Shown here in pieces: positions 1 to 6,367 of a stretch of DNA of 6,380 nucleotides. The DNA comes from Acidimicrobiia bacterium (GTDB taxonomy: Bacteria > Actinomycetota > Acidimicrobiia > Spongiisociales > ZC4RG35), in assembly GCA_029865445.1 (NCBI GenBank), contig JAOUGY010000219.1:1-6380 (forward strand), given 5' to 3'. Both the position numbers and the translations under genes were made by a program. Under the pieces are notes generated by a model that made no database searches, was not told where the DNA came from, and saw only the letters and a program-made list of their open reading frames with translations. Within the stretch, counting starts at the first letter, position 1. The number at the start of each line of letters is the position of its first letter.

Positions 1-510
1 GGCGAGGTGACGGTCGAGACGATCACCAACCTCGCAGAGCTCACCACGGTGGAGGTGGTGGAGTACACCACCGTCGAGAAAGGCAATGACGAGGGATTGC
101 TCAACTGGGCGGTCGGCGACAAGATCGAGATGTTCGCCGTCGCCAGGATCGGGGCGGGCGTCGACCTCTCCCAACTCGATCCCGAGGACGTATTCGCCGA
201 CCCCACCACCGGGCGGGCGATCATTCGCATCCCGAAAGCCGCCATCAGCTACGTCGCAGTCGACAACCAGCGCACCCACGTCTACAACCGGGAAACCGGT
301 GTGTTCACGAAAGGCGACCCCGACCTCGAGCGCGCCGCCCGCATCACTGCAGAGGAAGCCCTGGTGGAACAAGCCCTGGCCGACGACATCCTCGACACCG
401 CCGAGCGGAGGGCGCAAACCGTGCTCGAAGACATGCTTGCGTCGCTCGGATACGAGGACGTCACAGTGGTGATCGCAGACACCGACCCAACCGAGTCGTC
501 AACCCCCTGA
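1..510 (+). CDS. DUF4230 family protein, 3' part (5' end outside window)
   Basis: The reading frame is open from the first base and ends in TGA at 508-510, giving 169 visible residues. It looks like the soluble part of a DUF4230 protein. The visible start has a family-like 'NLAELTTVEVVEYTTVEK' segment. A beta-rich middle follows ('IIRIPKAAISYVAVDNQRTHVY', then 'RETGVF'). The C-terminal half is helical and Ala/Glu-rich with two neighbouring segments ('AARITAEEALVEQALADD' and 'DTAERRAQTVLEDMLASLGY'), closed by a short strand 'DVTVVI'. Family members usually carry an N-terminal membrane anchor before this domain. None is visible, so the true start is probably upstream, and the GTG at 7 is only an internal candidate. 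The biochemical role of DUF4230 is not established. The downstream VWA gene is separated by 54 nt containing an inverted repeat, so a shared operon is uncertain. Family assignment rests on recognised sequence pattern; function is unknown. Confidence 0.75.
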   Translation, partial: GEVTVETITNLAELTTVEVVEYTTVEKGNDEGLLNWAVGDKIEMFAVARIGAGVDLSQLDPEDVFADPTTGRAIIRIPKAAISYVAVDNQRTHVYNRETGVFTKGDPDLERAARITAEEALVEQALADDILDTAERRAQTVLEDMLASLGYEDVTVVIADTDPTESSTP

Positions 511-523
511 ACACTCGGGGAAT

Positions 524-543
524 GCGGTCACGACCGCTTGACA
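524..543 (+). promoter_or_regulatory. Perfect inverted repeat abutting a TTGACA hexamer, upstream of the VWA gene
   Basis: GCGGTC-AC-GACCGC (524-537) is a perfect 6-bp inverted repeat, followed without a gap by TTGACA (538-543), an exact match to the consensus -35 box. A GACAAT hexamer at 551-556 (4 of 6 to TATAAT) lies 8 nt before the ATG at 565, but it is only 7 nt from TTGACA, far too close to pair with it. A 17-nt spacer from TTGACA gives GTTCAT at 561-566, a poor -10. The promoter layout is therefore unresolved. The repeat could be an operator for a dimeric regulator, or a short hairpin (5-bp stem, CACG loop) after the DUF4230 gene; no T-tract follows it. Confidence 0.4.
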
Positions 544-564
544 ACCGTGAGACAATGGGGGTTC

Positions 565-2649
565 ATGCGCGCTCGTACGGACACAGTTCTCCGTGACATG
601 CTTCGCCCCGACGAGGGGGCGATCGAGGCCGTCGTCGCCCGCTATCAGCGGGTGGCACCGGCCATCACGCGCTTCGCCCGATCGCTCTCCGGCAACGACA
701 AGCTGGCTGTTCGGCTCGGATCAGAGCCCGCTGCATCTTCAGAAGAGATCGTCTGCGATCCACGACTGTTCCAGGCGGCATACAACCGCAACGCCCCGGT
801 CACCGCAGACGAAGTGGCGCTGGCTTCGGCGCTCCACGAGGTCGTCCACCTGGTCTCCACCGACCTCGACGAACGCCGACCCGTCCCGTGGCCCGTCGAG
901 GGGGAAGCCACCGACGCCCCGGTTGATCTGCTGACCGCCCTCGACCGAAGCGGCGGGGCGATCGCCGAAGCGCTCTTCTTCACGCTCGAGGACGCCCGCC
1001 AGGAACGCCAAGGCCTGTCCGTGTATCCCGGCGCCCGATCGGTGCTCGCCGACCTGTACCGGGCGGCCTTCGCCGACGCCGTACGCCAGGCCGGCGCCCT
1101 CTCCCAATTCTCGTTGGGTTGTTTCCTCGTGTGCGGCGGTTATTCGGAGCGGGAACCGCTGGAACGCAGGTTCGACGCTCGTGCCGCCATCGCTCTCGCC
1201 GAAGCAGGTGAGATTCTCGCCAAGGCGGCGGAAGCAACCGATCCCTGGAACGTTGCCGAGCTCGCCCTCGAACTCACCGAGATCGCCCGCCAGAACAACC
1301 TGCTGTCCAAGACCGAAGAGGTCACCACCGCCCAACGCAAGCTCCTCGAGGAGAGCGACGCCGACTCGGTGGCCGAAGCGGTGGACCGCGTGCGACTCAC
1401 GTCGCCCATCGTGAAAGACGCCGTGAGCTACACCGAGACCCGGCGTGCCGCCCAGGCTCGAGCCGGCGTCTCCGACAGGCACGGCGCATCCGAGATCGGG
1501 GCCGACGCCTCCACCGACCAGTTGCTCCGTGTGTCCGAGGCGCCCACCGTGTACTTGCCCACCGGCCAATCCGGCAAACTCCTCGTCTCACCCGCTCCTC
1601 GAGCCTTCGCGGCTTTCTCACAACAGGGAAGGGAGACGCTGGCGACCGCAGCCCAGAGCTGGGAGGTCGTTCAACGCCGGGTCTCAGGTGAGCTCTTCCC
1701 GCTGTTCGCAGCCAACCAGCGGCGAGGCCTGCGATCCGGGTACGACCAGGGCGACGTGTCCCCCCATGCCGCCATGTTCATCGGAGCCGGTCTCTACACG
1801 CGCATGTACGAACGCCGGGCGGCGCGCACACGGCGGACCTACGCGGTGAGCCTGCTGGTCGATGCCTCCGCCTCGATGCTCCAACCCCGGGGCTCGACTC
1901 CGGGGCGCTCGACCGCCTGGGGCATGTCGGCCGCCCTCCTCGGCGCCTGGACTCTGGCCCGCCTGGCCGACGAACTCCAGATCGACTTCGAGGTCGCTCT
2001 GTTCAACCGTTCGTTCGCGGCCCGCCCCACCGACACCGAGTGGACGTTCAGCAGATCGCGAAGTCAGGCGATCGCCGGACTGCGCCAGACCCAGGGCAGC
2101 GCGGCAGAGCGGCTCACGTCCACCGTCAACCACTACGTGATCAAGCCCTTCGACCGACGCTGGCGAGAAGCCGAGGACGTCCTCGCCGGCCTGTTCTGGA
2201 CGGCGACCGAACCGGCGAAAGCCCTCATGGCCGCCCGTCGGGATCCCAAGACCGCCCCTCCGGTGTCCATGTTCGACAAGGCGTCGAACGTCGACGAGTT
2301 CAATCTGACGCTCGCCGCAGAACGGATGGCTCGTCTCGGGGGGCAGGTCCGAGTACTCGTGGTACTCGCCGACGGCATGACACGCGGGTCGCTCATCGAC
2401 CTGCGAGAAACGGTGGAGGCCATCGAACGAAGCGGAACCACGGTGCTCGGCATCGGGATCGGCGATGACACGGTCGCCAATGCCTACGGTCGCAATCAGG
2501 TCGTGGAGCATCCGGCCGAACTGGCCACGGCAATGATCGAAGGTGTCCGATCTTCACTGCGGCGCAGCCTGTCGCTCTGGGGAATGGACACGTGGTGGTC
2601 GCGATCGGCGCGACCCATGAGAGCCGGAAGGGAGCGAACAATTGCCTGA
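565..2649 (+). CDS. CobT-like VWA protein with N-terminal HExxH metallopeptidase-like domain
   Basis: This 694-residue protein appears to be cytoplasmic; no signal peptide or membrane segment is visible. H91-E-V-V-H95 is a zincin-type motif within 'ALHEVVHLVSTD'. About 50 residues later comes 'FFTLEDARQERQ' (E142, D143, R145, E147), which resembles the CobT N-terminal 'ALEQARVEA' segment and could supply a third metal ligand. A helical, charged middle runs to about residue 420. The C-terminal VWA domain starts at 'YAVSLLVDASASM' with MIDAS residues D433, S435 and S437. Further CobT-like landmarks are 'KPFDRRWREAEDVLAG' (about 527-542), 'NVDEFNLTLA' (575-584), 'VLADGM' (D603) and 'GIGIGDDT' (about 629-636). 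CobT-type proteins bind a hexameric AAA+ partner, and the overlapping downstream gene encodes one. The substrate is unknown: no CobN is present. ATG 565 was chosen over an in-frame TTG at 538, which lies inside a -35-like hexamer; ATG 598 is another possibility. The family relationship is fairly secure, while peptidase activity is inference. Confidence 0.8.
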   Translation: MRARTDTVLRDMLRPDEGAIEAVVARYQRVAPAITRFARSLSGNDKLAVRLGSEPAASSEEIVCDPRLFQAAYNRNAPVTADEVALASALHEVVHLVSTDLDERRPVPWPVEGEATDAPVDLLTALDRSGGAIAEALFFTLEDARQERQGLSVYPGARSVLADLYRAAFADAVRQAGALSQFSLGCFLVCGGYSEREPLERRFDARAAIALAEAGEILAKAAEATDPWNVAELALELTEIARQNNLLSKTEEVTTAQRKLLEESDADSVAEAVDRVRLTSPIVKDAVSYTETRRAAQARAGVSDRHGASEIGADASTDQLLRVSEAPTVYLPTGQSGKLLVSPAPRAFAAFSQQGRETLATAAQSWEVVQRRVSGELFPLFAANQRRGLRSGYDQGDVSPHAAMFIGAGLYTRMYERRAARTRRTYAVSLLVDASASMLQPRGSTPGRSTAWGMSAALLGAWTLARLADELQIDFEVALFNRSFAARPTDTEWTFSRSRSQAIAGLRQTQGSAAERLTSTVNHYVIKPFDRRWREAEDVLAGLFWTATEPAKALMAARRDPKTAPPVSMFDKASNVDEFNLTLAAERMARLGGQVRVLVVLADGMTRGSLIDLRETVEAIERSGTTVLGIGIGDDTVANAYGRNQVVEHPAELATAMIEGVRSSLRRSLSLWGMDTWWSRSARPMRAGRERTIA
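2628..2644 (+). promoter_or_regulatory. Ribosome binding site and TTG start inside the end of the VWA gene
   Basis: AAGGGAG at 2628-2634 is a purine-rich Shine-Dalgarno-like run 7 nt before TTG at 2642-2644. The VWA gene stops at 2647-2649, so the two reading frames overlap by 8 nt. This supports TTG 2642 as the AAA+ start and translational coupling of the pair. Confidence 0.65.
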
Positions 2650-3631
2650 AACAGTCGTCTTCGAGGATCCGTCGGGGATCGGGGGGCCAATCGAGCTTCC
2701 CCGCTTCGAACTGCCCGACGGACTGGCCGACCACGACCAGCGAGCCGCCAAGATCCCCACCCCCGACCCTCACTACGTGGACCTCGGCATGCTCTACCGC
2801 TTCGCCCAGGTGGAGGCGGTACGGCGCGCGAACCCCGATGGATTCGTTCCTCTGCACCTGGCAGTGCGGGGACACATGGGTACCGGCAAGGACCACGACA
2901 TCGAGCAGTTCGCTGCCCGGATGGGCCTCCCCTACTACCGCATCCCCCTCACCGGCGAGGTTCGGGATGTCACCCTCATCGGCTCCACGAAGCTGCACGG
3001 AGACGGAAAGGGCGGTACCGAAAGCCGCTGGGAGGACGGGGACATCACGAGAGCCCTCAGGGGGCCGTCGCTCCTCAATCTCTCCGAGTTGAACGCAGCG
3101 GGCGCCGAGACCCTGTTTGCGTTGCATGGTCTGCTGGACCGCTACGCGGCGCTCGACCTCCCGAACGGCGAGACGGTGGCGCTCCGCGACGACGTCCGGG
3201 TGTTCGGCACCATGAACCCCACCGACCTCAGGGACTACGCCGGTACCCAGACCCTCAACAAGGCCTTCGCCGACCGGTGGGTCATCTGGGAGAAGGCCTT
3301 CCCCGGTGTCGAACAGGTCGAGGACATGCTGCGCACGCGATACCCGTCGCTCGCCGCCGCCTATGTGACCGCCATCGCCCGGCTCGCCTCCGAGGTCAAC
3401 GCCTCGTTCGAGGCCGTGGACGCGGGCACCAGGGTCGAGACACCTCTCAGCCTTCGCAGCATCCTCGATCGCATTCCCACCGGCCTACACATCCATGCCG
3501 GGGGCGACGATCCGTTGCGGTCCACCTGGGAGGAGTTCGTGCTTCCGCACGTCGACATCTACGACCGGGATCACTACGAGACGGTGTGGAACGCAGTGGT
3601 GCGCAAGGGCCCGAGCGACCGCCCGTTCTGA
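2642..3631 (+). CDS. CobS/MoxR-like AAA+ ATPase with altered Walker A and Walker B motifs
   Basis: This 329-residue protein is a single AAA+ domain of the MoxR/CobS (AAA_5) kind. The order of motifs is Walker A G77-H-M-G-T-G-K83-D84, Walker B 'LLNLSELN' with S148-E149, sensor 1 'GTMNP' with N192, and 'LNKAFADRW' with R212 as the likely arginine finger. 'GEVRDVTLIG' and 'GALRGPSLL'-type segments between Walker A and B also fit the family. A short alpha-helical lid region follows, ending near 'LPHVDIYDRDHYETVWNAVV'. Relatives work as ring-shaped ATPases that remodel a client together with a VWA protein, and that partner is the overlapping upstream gene. Oddly, the Walker A Thr/Ser is Asp and the Walker B Asp is Ser, so both usual Mg ligands are changed while the Lys, catalytic Glu, sensor Asn and Arg are kept. 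It may be an active variant or a nucleotide-binding pseudo-ATPase. It starts at TTG with a good upstream Shine-Dalgarno. Confidence 0.85.
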   Translation: MPETVVFEDPSGIGGPIELPRFELPDGLADHDQRAAKIPTPDPHYVDLGMLYRFAQVEAVRRANPDGFVPLHLAVRGHMGTGKDHDIEQFAARMGLPYYRIPLTGEVRDVTLIGSTKLHGDGKGGTESRWEDGDITRALRGPSLLNLSELNAAGAETLFALHGLLDRYAALDLPNGETVALRDDVRVFGTMNPTDLRDYAGTQTLNKAFADRWVIWEKAFPGVEQVEDMLRTRYPSLAAAYVTAIARLASEVNASFEAVDAGTRVETPLSLRSILDRIPTGLHIHAGGDDPLRSTWEEFVLPHVDIYDRDHYETVWNAVVRKGPSDRPF

Positions 3632-3651
3632 GCGATTCCACCCCGGTGCGG

Positions 3652-3657
3652 TAGCCT
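3652..3657 (+). promoter_or_regulatory. Putative -10 box (TAGCCT) for a leaderless LOG-family transcript
   Basis: TAGCCT fits TAnnnT and ends exactly 6 nt before the ATG at 3664. No Shine-Dalgarno is present, which suggests transcription starts at or next to the start codon. A weak -35 candidate, CTGAGC (3628-3633), lies 18 nt upstream and overlaps the stop codon of the AAA+ gene. The same 6-nt arrangement occurs before the gene at 4795. Confidence 0.55.
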
Positions 3658-3663
3658 CCTCCG

Positions 3664-4749
3664 ATGCGCAGCTACGACCTCGGCAATCCCGAACTCGACG
3701 CCATGCTCACCGAGTTGGTGGAACGGTCGGCCGACAACGGGAACGCCGACCTGATCGCCGAGATGGTCGTCACCGTCCTCAAACTCCATCGGGATGGGGC
3801 CGGGCGGGGTGATCTCAAACTCGTGAACACGGCATTGAAGGAGATGCGCTATTCGATGCTCGTGTTCTCCCGGCACGACGAACCCAAGGTGACGATGTTC
3901 GGTTCGGCTCGGATGACCTCAGAAGACCCCAACTACGCACTCGCCGAGCGGTTCGCCGAAATCATGGCCGATCGCAAGTGGGGCGTGGTCACCGGTGCCG
4001 GGCCTGGGATCATGGAGGCCGGAAACCGTGGCGCCGGGCTGGACGCCTCCTATGGCGTGAACATCCGGCTCCCATTCGAATCTGAGGCCAATTCGTTCGT
4101 CACGCCGGAGAAGACGGTCAACTTCAAGTACTTCTTCACCCGCAAACTCGGCTTCGTCAAGGAATCGCACGCCTTCGTGCTGTTCCCCGGCGGCTTCGGG
4201 ACCCTCGACGAGACCTTCGAACTCCTCACACTTGTCCAGACCGGGAAGAGCGACCTCCACCCGATCGTGATGATCGAGCAACAGGGCACGGGATACTGGG
4301 GACCCGTCATGGACTTCATGCACAACGTGCTCGCGGCCAAGGGGTTCATCTCCGAGAACGACGGCTCCCTCTTCACGTTCACGAACGATCCTGTCGAAGC
4401 GGCGGATGTCATCTGCAGGTTCTACGCAAACTTTCATTCGCAGCGTTACGTCGACGGCCGGCTGGTGTTGCGGCTCAACCAGGCGCCCGACCCGGCCCAG
4501 CTGGAGCATCTCAACGACGCCTACTCCGACATCGTCGTCGAAGGCCGCATCGAGGTCATCGATCCGACACCGCCAGAGCTCCGCGATGAAGATGCCCTCG
4601 AATGTGCTCGCGTCGCCTTCAGATTCGACCGCCGTCAGTTCGGGCGGCTCCGCGAGATGATCGACGAGCTCAACACCCTGGTGGCGACGCCCGAACAGGT
4701 TCACCCGCCGTCCGCGTTCCGGACCGAACAGGCAGACCGCAGTTTCTGA
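3664..4749 (+). CDS. Long-form LOG family protein (nucleotide 5'-monophosphate phosphoribohydrolase-like)
   Basis: LOG-family enzymes cleave the N-glycosidic bond of a nucleoside 5'-monophosphate, releasing base and ribose 5-phosphate. They were long misannotated as lysine decarboxylases. The Rossmann-like core begins near residue 75 ('KVTMFGSARM') and shows the diagnostic motifs G111-A-G-P-G-I-M-E118 with N121, then R160-K161, then P175-G-G-F-G-T-L-D-E183, which fits PGGxGTxxE with the catalytic Glu. The length of 361 residues exceeds the roughly 180-220 of minimal LOG proteins. There is an extra N-terminal helical segment of about 70 residues and a C-terminal extension of about 100 residues (from about 255) that I cannot assign. 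Substrate preference (a cytokinin-type or an ordinary purine/pyrimidine nucleotide) cannot be read from the sequence. It has its own probable leaderless promoter and lies 32 nt after the AAA+ gene, so it is likely a separate unit. The family call is strong. Confidence 0.9.
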   Translation: MRSYDLGNPELDAMLTELVERSADNGNADLIAEMVVTVLKLHRDGAGRGDLKLVNTALKEMRYSMLVFSRHDEPKVTMFGSARMTSEDPNYALAERFAEIMADRKWGVVTGAGPGIMEAGNRGAGLDASYGVNIRLPFESEANSFVTPEKTVNFKYFFTRKLGFVKESHAFVLFPGGFGTLDETFELLTLVQTGKSDLHPIVMIEQQGTGYWGPVMDFMHNVLAAKGFISENDGSLFTFTNDPVEAADVICRFYANFHSQRYVDGRLVLRLNQAPDPAQLEHLNDAYSDIVVEGRIEVIDPTPPELRDEDALECARVAFRFDRRQFGRLREMIDELNTLVATPEQVHPPSAFRTEQADRSF

Positions 4750-4782
4750 GGCCCGCCGGACTCGCAAGCGCCGCGGTGGCAC

Positions 4783-4788
4783 TAGAAT
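4783..4788 (+). promoter_or_regulatory. Putative -10 box (TAGAAT) for a leaderless TIGR03084 transcript
   Basis: TAGAAT matches the TATAAT consensus at 5 of 6 positions and ends exactly 6 nt before the GTG at 4795. No Shine-Dalgarno precedes the start. A weak -35 candidate, CTCGCA (4761-4766), lies 16 nt upstream. This would drive the TIGR03084-BtpA pair independently of the LOG gene. Confidence 0.6.
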
Positions 4789-4794
4789 TGCGGC

Positions 4795-5526
4795 GTGCGT
4801 GAGATCCTGTCAGACCTCGTAGCGGAACAGCAGTTCCTGGACCAGTTCCTCCAGCGCATCGCGCTGCGGGACTGGGACAAGAAGACGCGGGCAGTCGGCT
4901 GGACCATCCGGGATACGATCAGCCACCTCGCGGACTCGGAGGAGTTGGCGGCCAGTGTCGTGACCGGAACCGCCGATCTGAGCCCGTACCGTTCGGCCCC
5001 CGACCTCGATGTCGTCCGGCAAGAGGCCGTGGAGAAGGGCCGCAAGATGCGACCCCAAGACGTGATCGAGTGGTGGCGGGGCGGCCGCGCCAAAGTAGTC
5101 GAACCGCTTTCGCACATGGATCCGTCGTCCCGGGTCGAGTGGATCGCCGGGTCGATGAGCGCTCGCACGCTGGCCACGTCCCGCCTCATGGAGACCTGGG
5201 CACACGGCCTCGACATCTATGAGGCGATGGCTGCCGACATCGAGGACACGCCGCGCATCCGGCACATCTGCTGGCTCGGATGGAAGAGCCTTCCATACTC
5301 CTTCAAACTCGCCGAGCAGGATTTCGTGCCGGTTCGGGTCGAGGTCATCGGCCCCGGGTACTCGAAGTGGATCTACGGCCCAGAGGACACCGACAACGTG
5401 ATCCGAGGTTCGGCCTCGGACTGGGCCAGGCTGGTGGTCCGTCGGGCCAAGCCGGAGGACACCCGGCTCAAGGTGGCCGGCGAGGCGGCCGAGACCGCAG
5501 TACAGGTGGTCAGGGCCTACCTGTGA
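4795..5526 (+). CDS. TIGR03084 family metal-binding protein (DinB / maleylpyruvate isomerase-like)
   Basis: This 243-residue cytoplasmic protein belongs to the DinB-like four-helix superfamily that includes mycothiol-dependent maleylpyruvate isomerase. The N-terminal part 'GWTIRDTISHLADSEE' carries H44. The later helix 'LMETWAHGLDIYEA' carries E133 and H137 (ExxxH). Together these match the His/Glu/His metal triad known from the maleylpyruvate isomerase family. The C-terminal part (about 175-243), with 'DWARLVVRR' and a closing Ala/Glu-rich helix, resembles the small C-terminal domain of these proteins. Relatives act in thiol-cofactor-dependent isomerisation or transfer in actinobacteria; the specific substrate here is unknown. 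The GTG start is supported by the -10 hexamer 6 nt upstream. Its stop overlaps the start of the BtpA gene by 4 nt (GTGA), implying joint production. The family call is strong and the reaction unassigned. Confidence 0.87.
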   Translation: MREILSDLVAEQQFLDQFLQRIALRDWDKKTRAVGWTIRDTISHLADSEELAASVVTGTADLSPYRSAPDLDVVRQEAVEKGRKMRPQDVIEWWRGGRAKVVEPLSHMDPSSRVEWIAGSMSARTLATSRLMETWAHGLDIYEAMAADIEDTPRIRHICWLGWKSLPYSFKLAEQDFVPVRVEVIGPGYSKWIYGPEDTDNVIRGSASDWARLVVRRAKPEDTRLKVAGEAAETAVQVVRAYL

Positions 5527-6308
5527 GCATCCCCCGACTGATCGGGATGATCCATCTCGATCCCCTTCCCGGATCGCCCGGGTACCGAGGCTCGCTCGAT
5601 GCCGTCACCGAACGGGCGGTATCGGACGCCGCCACCCTCAGGGAAGCCGGTTTCCCGGCGTTGATGATCGAGAACTTCGGTGACGTTCCGTTCTTCCCCG
5701 ACGACGTGCCGCCGGTGACGCTCACCGCCATGACCAGGATCGCCGCCGAGGTCGCCTCCGCGGCGAGACTTCCCATCGGGATCAATGTGTTGCGCAACGA
5801 CGGCCTCGGCGCGCTGGCGGTGGCGGCTGCCACAGGCGCATCGATGATCAGGGTGAACGTTCTGTCGGGGATGATGTACACCGACCAGGGACCGATCGTG
5901 GGCCGGGCGGCGGAGATCGCCCGATTTCGGGCCACGGTGACGCCTTCGACCCTCATCCTGGCGGACGTATTCGTCAAACACGCCACGCCGGTGGCGGGTG
6001 CAGCGATCGAACTGGTTGCCCTCGACACGTGGGAGCGGGCCGGCGCCGACGCACTCGTTGTGTCGGGCACCGGCACCGGGGCGGCAATCGACCTCGACGA
6101 CGCCCGCCGCATTCGCGATGCAGTACCCGACGCGGCACTCATCGCGGGGTCGGGAGCGACCGCCGCAAACCTGGCGGAGATGGCCTCCGTGATCGACGGC
6201 GCTATCGTCGGCACTTCGATCAAGGTCGACGACAAGCCCACCTCCCCGGTCTCCCCCGCCAAAGCCTCCGATCTCATCACCGCCGCCCGATCCGCCGACT
6301 GGATCTGA
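5523..6308 (+). CDS. BtpA family TIM-barrel protein
   Basis: This 261-residue protein has the typical length and motifs of the BtpA/SgcQ family, predicted to be a (beta/alpha)8 barrel. Signature segments in order are 'GMIHLDPLPGSP' (8-19), 'ENFGDVPF' (50-57), 'NVLRND' (88-93), 'VNVLSGMMYTDQG' (from 111), 'VKHATPV' (K152, H153), 'SGTGTG' (181-186) and 'GSGAT' (209-213). The last two look like phosphate-binding loops of a barrel enzyme. BtpA was named for a role in photosystem I biogenesis in cyanobacteria, but the family is widespread in non-phototrophs, so that role should not be carried over. The true start is the GTG overlapping the previous stop (GTGA). The frame stays open further upstream to 5280, but that stretch only shadows the TIGR03084 gene and lacks family motifs. 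An AGGG at 5512-5515 may serve as a weak ribosome binding site, or the gene may depend on re-initiation. The catalytic reaction is unknown. Confidence 0.9.
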   Translation: MSIPRLIGMIHLDPLPGSPGYRGSLDAVTERAVSDAATLREAGFPALMIENFGDVPFFPDDVPPVTLTAMTRIAAEVASAARLPIGINVLRNDGLGALAVAAATGASMIRVNVLSGMMYTDQGPIVGRAAEIARFRATVTPSTLILADVFVKHATPVAGAAIELVALDTWERAGADALVVSGTGTGAAIDLDDARRIRDAVPDAALIAGSGATAANLAEMASVIDGAIVGTSIKVDDKPTSPVSPAKASDLITAARSADWI

Positions 6309-6326
6309 CCCCCGGCGCGGTGGTTG

Positions 6327-6344
6327 TCCCCCGGAAAGGGGGGA
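6327..6344 (+). terminator. C/G-rich hairpin after the BtpA gene
   Basis: TCCCCC (6327-6332) pairs perfectly with GGGGGA (6339-6344) around a 6-nt GGAAAG loop, 18 nt past the BtpA stop. There is no following T-tract, so it may be a factor-assisted or U-less terminator, or an RNA-stability element. A second CCCCCGG copy at 6309-6315 could pair alternatively with the same G-run. Confidence 0.4.
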
Positions 6345-6347
6345 AGG

Positions 6348-6367
6348 TGCCTGCCGGCCGGGAGGTA
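6348..6367. repeat. GC-rich near-palindrome at the window end
   Basis: Centred between 6357 and 6358, CCTGCCGG / CCGGGAGG (6350-6365) is self-complementary except for one G/G mismatch (6353/6362). It extends outward by a G-T wobble and a T-A pair. It lies between the BtpA hairpin and the edge of the window. It could be an operator for the next gene, part of a dispersed intergenic repeat, or the start of a structured RNA; its context is cut off. Confidence 0.3.

Noticed and set aside
7..9. GTG at 7 as the true start of the DUF4230 protein
   Set aside because: The frame is open to the window edge, the conserved domain is already under way, and the N-terminal anchor usual in the family is missing, so the gene most likely starts upstream.
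504..520. CCCC...GGGG hairpin over the DUF4230 stop codon as a terminator
   Set aside because: Only a 4-bp stem with a 9-nt loop and no T-tract; too weak to call on its own.
538..564. TTG at 538 as start of the VWA protein
   Set aside because: This TTG is the first half of a TTGACA -35-like hexamer. The nine extra residues have no visible family similarity, and an ATG lies in frame at 565.
565..3631. Naming the pair cobT/cobS (aerobic cobaltochelatase)
   Set aside because: The similarity is at the level of fold and landmarks. The AAA+ Walker motifs are atypical, the VWA protein has an HEVVH motif, and no CobN or other B12 gene is in view.
5280..5522. Upstream in-frame extension of the BtpA frame starting at 5280
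   Set aside because: It lies wholly within the well-supported TIGR03084 gene in another frame. The BtpA family begins at the 'IGMIHLDPLPG' segment, right after GTG 5523.
5523..6308. Photosystem I biogenesis role for the BtpA-family protein
   Set aside because: No photosynthesis gene is in the window, and the family is common in non-phototrophic bacteria.
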